From contig NZ_KQ130487.1 of the NCBI RefSeq assembly GCF_001050375.1, forward strand, positions 124,001 through 188,000: 64,000 nucleotides of DNA, written 5' to 3'. The DNA comes from Catenovulum maritimum. Lineage in GTDB: Bacteria; Pseudomonadota; Gammaproteobacteria; Enterobacterales; Alteromonadaceae. A program made the position numbers and the translations under genes. The notes under the pieces were generated by a model that searched no databases, had not been told where the DNA came from, and worked only from the letters and a program-made list of their open reading frames with translations. Positions 58,398-64,000 of the stretch are shown here, piece after piece (position 1 is the first letter of the stretch; each line of letters starts with the position of its first letter).

Positions 58398-60140
58398 ATG
58401 CAAACAAGCGAAGAATTGGCTAGCCTACAAAATAATGCCGCTAGCCAAGCTTTAAACCTAGCTAAACTTCACAACCGTACCTGCTTACTGTTTCTACAGC
58501 AAAAATTAGCAGTTAAAGCGGTAAAAACAAAGTATCTCAGTATTGCAAACCATTGGATTAAATTATTTCAAAAAGCGCCAATTGAGCTCGAGATATTATT
58601 TATCCAGACTCAGCATAACACCTCACAACAAGCGAGATACCTAAAAACGAACCTATTGATTTTGCTGCTAGCACGGCAAAAAAACTTACATTTGAGTTTA
58701 ATTAAACAACTAGTTTATGCAGCACAAATTAGAGACATCACGAATTTTAAAGTTTTACACAAAGGAGGGCTAGATAAGCCGGCAAATGGCCTAATCAGAA
58801 AGAGTTCTATCAAATGTATTCAATTTTGTGCCAAGCACGGATTAAGCTATGGATTAAGCGAGCAATTAATCGCGAATCAATACCGACATCAATCACCTCC
58901 TGTAATAGGACTTGGCGAACAAATATTTAATACCAGCTGCGAATATATCCAGCTACAGCATGAGCTAGACTTTCCATGCGACTGGCCAAGTCGAGTCAAT
59001 AAACTTGCAATCAAGTGTGCTTCTAATATCAAGTTAGCAGAGCTAACCTTGATATACCAAAGCCTAAGCGAGATACCAGCGGGTAGCTTATGCAGCTTAA
59101 AGCAACAAACCGACCTGATATACATTTTTAGCGAAAACAAACGACATTACTTTTTACCCCAAGACTTGGCAAAGGCTAAACCCTATATTTATCAAGAGGA
59201 AGAACAAGAAGAGCCGCTTTACAAACAAATCCAGTTTAGTGAGCAACCAAGTAAGATAAATATCAGCAAACTGTTTGCCTTAATTACTGAGTGTTTTCCT
59301 CAACTTTCAGAAGCTAGCTTTCATTTCTCTGAATTAGATATTCAACCTAGCTCGGAAATATATCAAATTAGACAAGCAGTTGAACAGAAACAAGATGATC
59401 CAGTTTTAACCTTAAATAGCGTGTTAAATCAGCACCCTATCTGGCAGCAAGAATTAGAAAACTACGCAAAAACCATCGCAAATAACGCAGAAGCAAACCT
59501 AACCAGTAAAAATGCCATTATGATGCTCGGCTTAAACCGAGTGCCCTATTGGATAATACGCAGAGCATTAGAAGTTAATTTATTTAAAATTCAACACCAG
59601 AACACTCATAGGTTCAGTAAATACCTAGAGTCCGCACAGGCGATGGCACATGAATTAAGTAGTGAAACTGAATTTATTTACCCCGAAGAAGCAAAACTAA
59701 TTATCACATTTTGCTATTACCCTTATTTATATAACGCTCAACTAGCATTGAAATCTTTCCCTATGGAATTAGATTCACTCAGTACTGAAGCCGTTTTTGG
59801 TCTAAAAATAGAGACAGCTATATCCTTATCTCAAACCATATCTAAATTATGGCTAGACAAATCTTGGATAAACACTCTTATTGACAACCAAAACTTACCG
59901 ATAGAGAGAGTCATTTCTAGTAAACAAGACAGACAATCGCTTGCCATTTTAAAGCTGTCAAATCTTGCGACCCATTTAATTTATTCAGGGCAAGAAATTA
60001 GCTTAGATAATTCAGAGATTCAGATGTGTTTAAAGAGCTTAAAAATGACAGCCGATATGTTTCAAATCAAATTAATTAATTGTATCGAAAATAATCACTT
60101 TTATTCTCCTCGCGAATCAGGTATAAAATTTACTGCGTAA
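58398..60140 (+). CDS. HDOD-like domain protein
   Basis: A 580-residue cytoplasmic protein that I assign only weakly. Residues about 320-400 (DDPVLTLNSVLNQHPIWQQELENYAKTIANNAEANLTSKNAIMMLGLNRVPYWIIRRALEVN) follow the HDOD pattern, in which a helix bundle ends in an AIxxLGxxRV motif. The rest is helical, with an acidic EEEQEEPLY patch near 265. HD catalytic His/Asp pairs are not evident. HDOD proteins act as scaffolds in signalling. The ATG at 58398 has AGG at normal spacing. It precedes the dehydrogenase gene by 31 bp. Confidence 0.5.
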   Translation: MQTSEELASLQNNAASQALNLAKLHNRTCLLFLQQKLAVKAVKTKYLSIANHWIKLFQKAPIELEILFIQTQHNTSQQARYLKTNLLILLLARQKNLHLSLIKQLVYAAQIRDITNFKVLHKGGLDKPANGLIRKSSIKCIQFCAKHGLSYGLSEQLIANQYRHQSPPVIGLGEQIFNTSCEYIQLQHELDFPCDWPSRVNKLAIKCASNIKLAELTLIYQSLSEIPAGSLCSLKQQTDLIYIFSENKRHYFLPQDLAKAKPYIYQEEEQEEPLYKQIQFSEQPSKINISKLFALITECFPQLSEASFHFSELDIQPSSEIYQIRQAVEQKQDDPVLTLNSVLNQHPIWQQELENYAKTIANNAEANLTSKNAIMMLGLNRVPYWIIRRALEVNLFKIQHQNTHRFSKYLESAQAMAHELSSETEFIYPEEAKLIITFCYYPYLYNAQLALKSFPMELDSLSTEAVFGLKIETAISLSQTISKLWLDKSWINTLIDNQNLPIERVISSKQDRQSLAILKLSNLATHLIYSGQEISLDNSEIQMCLKSLKMTADMFQIKLINCIENNHFYSPRESGIKFTA

Positions 60141-60171
60141 TTTTACAATGCAAGTAAACGGAGGTTCATGT

Positions 60172-61179
60172 ATGGCAAATCAGCGCATTACCATTATCCC
60201 AGGCGATGGGATAGGTCCTAGCATTATAGAATCAGCGGTTGAAATACTCGATAAGCTCGATTGTGGCTTTGAATTTGATTACGCCTACGCTGGCTTGGCT
60301 GCCGTTGAAAAATTTGGCCATTTACTCCCGCAACAAACCCTAGATTTAATTGCCCAAAATAAAGTTGTCCTAAAGGGTCCATTAACGACGCCCATTGGTG
60401 AAGGCTTTACCTCTATCAATGTGACACTTAGAAAACACTTTAAGCTATTTGCCAATTTACGCCCTGTAATATCTTTTAAAGGCACTAAATCTAGATACGA
60501 ACAAATAGATATAATAACAATAAGAGAAAACACTGAAGGCCTATACTCAGGCTTAGGACAAAAAATGGCTGAAGATGGCTCTAGCGCAGAAGCAACCAGC
60601 TTAATTACCCGTCAAGCCGCAAGTAACATAGTTGAATTTGCCTACAAACTGGCCAAAAGAGAAGGCCGAAAAAAAATAACCCTCATACATAAAGCGAATA
60701 TTTTAAAATCAACTTCAGGCTTATTTTTAAGTGTTGGCCGTGAAATAGCAAAACGTCATCCAGAAATTACGACAGAAGAAATGATAGTCGATAATGCCTG
60801 TATGCAGCTGGTGATGAATCCTGAAAAATTTGATGTCATAGTCACCACAAATTTATTTGGCGATATTATCTCTGACCTATGTGCAGGATTAGTAGGTGGT
60901 TTAGGCATGGCTCCGAGTGCAAATATTGGCGAAGACTGTGCCATTTTTGAGGCCGTTCATGGTAGTGCGCCTGATATAGCTGGAAAAAATCTAGCAAATC
61001 CTACCTCTGTTATATTAGCTTCAATCCAATTACTTGAGCACTTGGGCTTAACAGATAAAGCTGCAAAATTAAGAGCAGCGGTGCGAGATACAATTGAGAA
61101 AGGCGACAGAACTACCAGAGATTTAGGCGGCACAGCAGGCACCTCTGAATTCACTCAAGCTATTTTAGAGAGGCTTTAA
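60172..61179 (+). CDS. NAD-dependent isocitrate dehydrogenase family enzyme
   Basis: A 335-residue member of the isocitrate/isopropylmalate dehydrogenase family. ATG 60172 is preceded by GGAGG seven bases upstream; an ATG at 60148 would include that site. The start [11 protein letters not shown], substrate loop [31 protein letters not shown] and the metal/NAD region [27 protein letters not shown] are typical. The SxNxxLRK loop and the short length fit the NAD-linked isocitrate type; homoisocitrate or isopropylmalate activity is less likely. It oxidises and decarboxylates isocitrate to 2-oxoglutarate. Confidence 0.88.
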   Translation: MANQRITIIPGDGIGPSIIESAVEILDKLDCGFEFDYAYAGLAAVEKFGHLLPQQTLDLIAQNKVVLKGPLTTPIGEGFTSINVTLRKHFKLFANLRPVISFKGTKSRYEQIDIITIRENTEGLYSGLGQKMAEDGSSAEATSLITRQAASNIVEFAYKLAKREGRKKITLIHKANILKSTSGLFLSVGREIAKRHPEITTEEMIVDNACMQLVMNPEKFDVIVTTNLFGDIISDLCAGLVGGLGMAPSANIGEDCAIFEAVHGSAPDIAGKNLANPTSVILASIQLLEHLGLTDKAAKLRAAVRDTIEKGDRTTRDLGGTAGTSEFTQAILERL

Positions 61180-61304
61180 CTGGATCTTCAATTTGGATGA
61201 AAATATCTAATGATAAAATTTAATTATTCTCATCCACTAAGTTATTGACTTATCACTGCGATAAACCGACACTAAATTTAAGCAAACAGGAAAAATTTAG
61301 CACA

Positions 61305-61397
61305 ATGAAACTTAACTTTATAAAACCTATGATGAAGCGTAATAACTGGAGACTCTTTGCAGTTCGACCAGTCTTGCCTTCATGCGCGTTTTTTTAA
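61305..61397 (+). CDS. Candidate leader peptide of an attenuator (30 aa)
   Basis: A short ORF, ATG 61305 to TAA 61395-61397, encoding 30 residues that begin MKLNFIK and end NWRLFAVRPVLPSCAFF. AGGA lies 14 bases upstream, which is far but possible. Its last codons (61382-61395) can pair with the left arm of the terminator just downstream, so a ribosome at the end of the ORF would decide between antiterminator and terminator. It may be accidental, but the overlap is what classical attenuation requires. It precedes a DMT exporter gene. Confidence 0.4.
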   Translation: MKLNFIKPMMKRNNWRLFAVRPVLPSCAFF

Positions 61398-61428
61398 AGT
61401 TTATACTTCATTTTCAAAAAAGCCGCAT
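61382..61428 (+). promoter_or_regulatory. Candidate antiterminator of the DMT exporter leader
   Basis: ATGCGCGTTTTTTT (61382-61395) can pair with AAAAAAGCCGCAT (61416-61428) in 13 base pairs with a single bulged C. This competes with the terminator hairpin, whose left arm is the same 61416-61428 segment. The terminator is perfect and should win unless 61382-61395 is kept free of ribosome and paired first. Confidence 0.45.
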
Positions 61429-61449
61429 TCAGACAGATGCGGCTTTTTT
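61416..61449 (+). terminator. Strong terminator in the leader of the DMT exporter
   Basis: AAAAAAGCCGCAT (61416-61428) and ATGCGGCTTTTTT (61437-61449) form a perfect 13-bp stem with an 8-nt loop, ending in six T. It lies 50 bp before the exporter ATG and 236 bp after the dehydrogenase stop. It may end the upstream operon or act as a leader attenuator. Confidence 0.88.
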
Positions 61450-61500
61450 GTTTAGTCACTTCTGCTCTGAATCTTTTAGATGAATCATAAGGAGCAAACA

Positions 61501-62415
61501 TGTCTCAATCAAATTGGACTTCATTATCATTTCTAACGGTTGTATTAGTATGGTCAACGACCCCTATTGCTATCAATTGGAGCAGTTTAACTATGCACCC
61601 AATTTTAGCCGTTAGCTTACGTATGATAATGGCTTTGCTGCTTGGTTTTACGCTTATTAAATTTTTAAGAATACCGATTCCTTTAACAAGAAATAGCATG
61701 AAACTTTATCTCTATTCAGGTTTAGGTCTGTATGGCGGTATGACATTCAGTTACTTATCTTCTAGCTATATTTCAACGGGTGTAATGTCTTTAGTTTTTG
61801 GCTCAGCGCCAATCATTGCCGGCCTAGCTGCTCAGCGAATTCTAAAGGAAAATAAGTTTAGCTGGATAAAATGGTTAGCCCTCAGTATCTGTTTAATCGG
61901 ATTAGGGGTTATTTCACAGGATAGTATGGCCTTATCGGATAAAGCGTGGTTAGGTTTTATCTTTATTATCTCTGCTGTGGTGTTTTTTAGCTTCAGTGCG
62001 GTTTATGTTAAAACCATCATAATAGAAATTAATCCACTTGCGACAACGGTTGGCGCAATTTCAGTTGCATTACCTATGTACATTGTCACTTGGTTGATAA
62101 TAGATGGTCATTTTGAACCGAGTGAATGGTCACTACAATCTCTGTATGCCATTGGCTACCTGGCGGTATTTGGCTCGATTGTGAGTTTTGTTTGTTACTA
62201 TTTTATTTTGCAAAAATTAACGGTATCAACAGTCTCAACTGTCACCTTGGTAACGCCTGTTATTTCTTTGATAATTGGCAACCAATTTAATAATGAAGCC
62301 TTAACACCGGTTATCTTGCTTGGTTCTGCTTGTGTTTTATCTGGATTGGCTCTTTATCTATGGGGAGAGCAATTGTTAAAGAGGAAGCCTAAGCTAAGCT
62401 GCGAAAGTATTTAAA
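61501..62415 (+). CDS. DMT-superfamily (EamA) exporter
   Basis: A 304-residue inner-membrane protein of two EamA repeats, each of about five helices. The first repeat starts SFLTVVLVWSTTPIAINWSS and the second DKAWLGFIFIISAVVFFSFSAVYVK; WGEQ near the end is common in the family. Such proteins export amino acids or other small metabolites. AAGGAG lies six bases before the ATG. A leader with a short ORF and a strong terminator precedes it, so expression may depend on translation. The C-terminus is Lys-rich (LLKRKPKLSCESI). Confidence 0.88.
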
Positions 62416-62772
62416 TCAGGTTAGTGAGTGCTTATAATTTTGGCTTTAATAGCTTTATAGGGAGAAGTCCTGACACGATTTTTCCCTATGCTAAATGGCA
62501 AGGTCTGCAGTGCTTTGCTTTAAAGTTGAACTAAGCACAAACAATACAAAGTTTAGCAGAGCTTATATAACCTAACCTCAGGATACGAAGTTAATTAAAG
62601 CATTGTAATTATTAACAAAGGCTTAAAACTTTATTCTAGGGTGATATTTTTCTTAGAACAAGGGAACCTAGGTAAGTAATAGCTGGCTATTACTTACGAG
62701 TTCAATGCACCTAATATGGTATTAGTAAAGAAAAATAGCCCCTAGAAAACAAATGATAATCCAGTTTTCAGG
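62416..62772. other. Gene-free spacer with a hairpin
   Basis: No gene is visible in these 357 bases between convergent genes. GTAAGTAATAG (62672-62682) and CTATTACTTAC (62687-62697) form a perfect 11-bp hairpin with loop CTGG. This may be a terminator for fbaA, but it has no T-run. The remainder shows nothing. Confidence 0.5.
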
Positions 62773-63852
62773 TTATATATATCGACCAACACAGTTTAAA
62801 TCAGCAAAAGACTGCTTTAATCTTTGAGCGATACTCTGCTCTGAATGTCTTAACCAAACTCTAGGATCATAATATTTTTTATTTGGAACATCCGCGCCAT
62901 CAGGATTACCGATTTGTCCCTGTAAATAGGCTTGATTCGCTAAGTAGTATTCTTTAATACCAGACCAAGCCGCCCACTGAGTATCTGTGTCTATGTTCAT
63001 TTTTATGACACCGTACTCTATCGCTTGTTTGATTTCCTCAGTTGAAGAGCCAGAGCCGCCATGAAATACAAAATTTAAACTATTGTCTGAAAGCTTATAT
63101 TTATCTGACACATAACGCTGTGAATTGAGTAATATCTCAGGTGTTAATTTAACATTGCCTGGTTTATAGACTCCATGTACATTGCCGAATGAAGCCGCTA
63201 TGGTAAATTGTTCGCTCACTTGAATAAGTTGTTCATATGCAAAAGCAACATCTACAGGTTGCGTATATAACTCGGAACTATCAATTCCAGAATTATCAAC
63301 ACCATCTTCTTCACCACCAGTGCAACCCAATTCGATTTCAAGCGTCATTCCCAATTTACTCATCCGCTTAAGGTATTCACGGCAAATAGCAATATTTTCA
63401 GTCAATGACTCTTCTGATAGGTCTATCATGTGAGAGCTAAATAAGGGTTTACCCGTTTCAGAAAAATGCTGTTCTCCAGCCACCAAGAGTCCATCGATCC
63501 AAGGGAGTAATTTTTTAGCCGCATGATCAGTATGCAAAATAACAGGCACCCCATAACTTTCAGCCACTGTATGTATATATTTTGCAGCTGCAATAGCACC
63601 TAAAATAGCGTTATCTTGCCCGGGCAAGTTCAAGCTCTTCCCAGCAAAAAAAGCAGCCCCACCGTTTGATAGCTGAATAATAATTGGTGAATTTATTTCA
63701 GCTGCGGCTTCCAAAGCAGCATTAATTGAGTGAGTACCAATTACATTCACGGCTGGGTAAGCAAAGTTATGCGTTTTAGCATACGTAAACAAAATTTGAA
63801 CATCATCACCCGTTACAATTCCAGGTTTAACCAGTTTTTTTAACGATCCCAT
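62773..63852 (-). CDS. fbaA: Class II fructose-bisphosphate aldolase
   Basis: A 359-residue zinc aldolase of the FbaA type, cleaving fructose 1,6-bisphosphate into DHAP and glyceraldehyde 3-phosphate. Zinc ligands appear in HTDHAAKKLL, in FGNVHGVYKPGNVKL and in FHGGSGSS. Substrate motifs ELGCTGGEEDGVD and NIDTDTQWAAW are as in E. coli FbaA. It lies 19 bp after the end of tpiA on the same strand, forming a glycolytic pair. Confidence 0.97.
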   Translation of the reverse strand: MGSLKKLVKPGIVTGDDVQILFTYAKTHNFAYPAVNVIGTHSINAALEAAAEINSPIIIQLSNGGAAFFAGKSLNLPGQDNAILGAIAAAKYIHTVAESYGVPVILHTDHAAKKLLPWIDGLLVAGEQHFSETGKPLFSSHMIDLSEESLTENIAICREYLKRMSKLGMTLEIELGCTGGEEDGVDNSGIDSSELYTQPVDVAFAYEQLIQVSEQFTIAASFGNVHGVYKPGNVKLTPEILLNSQRYVSDKYKLSDNSLNFVFHGGSGSSTEEIKQAIEYGVIKMNIDTDTQWAAWSGIKEYYLANQAYLQGQIGNPDGADVPNKKYYDPRVWLRHSEQSIAQRLKQSFADLNCVGRYI

Positions 63853-63871
63853 AGTTCAACTCCCTCTTTAT

Positions 63872-64000
63872 TTATGAATTAGAATCCATTGCAAATTTAT
63901 CAACTTGCTGACATATCGACATGAAATGTTCAGCATCTAAACTCGCTCCGCCAACCAGCAAGCCGTCAATATCTGGCTGAGTCAATAGCTCAGTCGTATT
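63872..64000 (-). CDS. tpiA: Triosephosphate isomerase, C-terminal fragment
   Basis: The last 42 codons before TAA at 63872-63874; the rest lies beyond the right edge. QPDIDGLLVGGASLDAEHF is the standard phosphate-gripper end of triosephosphate isomerase (DGxLVGGASL), and the last residues VDKFAMDSNS complete the helix. It interconverts DHAP and glyceraldehyde 3-phosphate, so with the adjacent fbaA it makes a functional pair in glycolysis and gluconeogenesis. Confidence 0.93.
   Translation of the reverse strand, partial: NTTELLTQPDIDGLLVGGASLDAEHFMSICQQVDKFAMDSNS

Noticed and set aside
61180-61304. A sigma-70 promoter for the DMT leader (TTGACT at 61246)
   Set aside because: A -35-like box is present, but no acceptable -10 box lies 16-18 bases downstream, so I do not call it.
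1-64000. CRISPR arrays, rRNA operons or prophage modules
   Set aside because: No regularly spaced direct repeats, no rRNA-like sequence and no integrase, terminase or capsid genes were seen on either strand.

Overview
The window looks like chromosomal DNA of an AT-rich marine gammaproteobacterium, probably from the Alteromonadales (Catenovulum, Colwellia and Paraglaciecola relatives fit). The evidence is the set of gammaproteobacterial housekeeping genes (syd/queF, ppnN, epmB/efp/epmA, prmA, yeaG-yeaH-spoVR, grxD, sodB), their protein sequences, two GH43 polysaccharide-degrading lipoproteins and several GGDEF proteins. I could not run a database search, so the genus is an inference.

Layout. 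1-3.7 kb (minus strand): a copper/silver efflux operon, reading small Met/Cys-rich protein, TolC-type outer-membrane factor, CusB, CusA (cut by the window edge). 3.9-7.9 kb (plus): a signalling cassette divergent from it. It holds a histidine kinase whose membrane domain resembles the copper-dependent ethylene-binding domain of plant ETR1, a one-domain response regulator and a REC-PAS-GGDEF protein. 7.9-14.9 kb: a LysR regulator divergent from a complete MexEF-OprN-like RND pump, with a clear inverted-repeat operator between them. 15-17.8 kb: two secreted GH43 glycosidases with an ACCGGT-centred palindrome upstream. 18-22.5 kb: a pseudouridine synthase, a periplasmic binding-protein-like gene and a DUF945-type pair. 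23.0-23.4 kb: tRNA-Leu(CAA) with a duplicated 5' half. 23.5-28.2 kb: RDD protein, sodium/solute symporter, OPT transporter. 28.3-32.8 kb: an outer-membrane barrel and a 1097-residue repeat lipoprotein. 33-38.7 kb: moeA, an HBM-type chemoreceptor, a LysR regulator, grxD, sodB. 39-43.8 kb: the stationary-phase/stress trio prkA-yeaH-spoVR. 43.8-48.8 kb: prmA, three small genes, and the EF-P lysylation set. 48.8-56.1 kb: a CPA2 antiporter, two more diguanylate cyclases, a coiled-coil protein, syd and queF, bracketed by two inverted copies of a 166-bp MITE-like repeat. 56.2-64 kb: ppnN, an SDR, an HDOD-like protein, an isocitrate dehydrogenase, a DMT exporter with a possible translation-coupled attenuator, fbaA and the end of tpiA.

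The features most worth checking are: the ETR1-like kinase next to copper efflux; the leader-peptide/antiterminator/terminator arrangement before the DMT exporter (61.3-61.45 kb); the tRNA-Leu half-copy lying between a good promoter and the intact tRNA; and the MITE pair. Three diguanylate cyclases, all with an intact GG(D/E)EF motif and an RxxD inhibitory site, occur without any EAL or HD-GYP partner in the window. No CRISPR array, rRNA, intact insertion sequence or prophage was seen.
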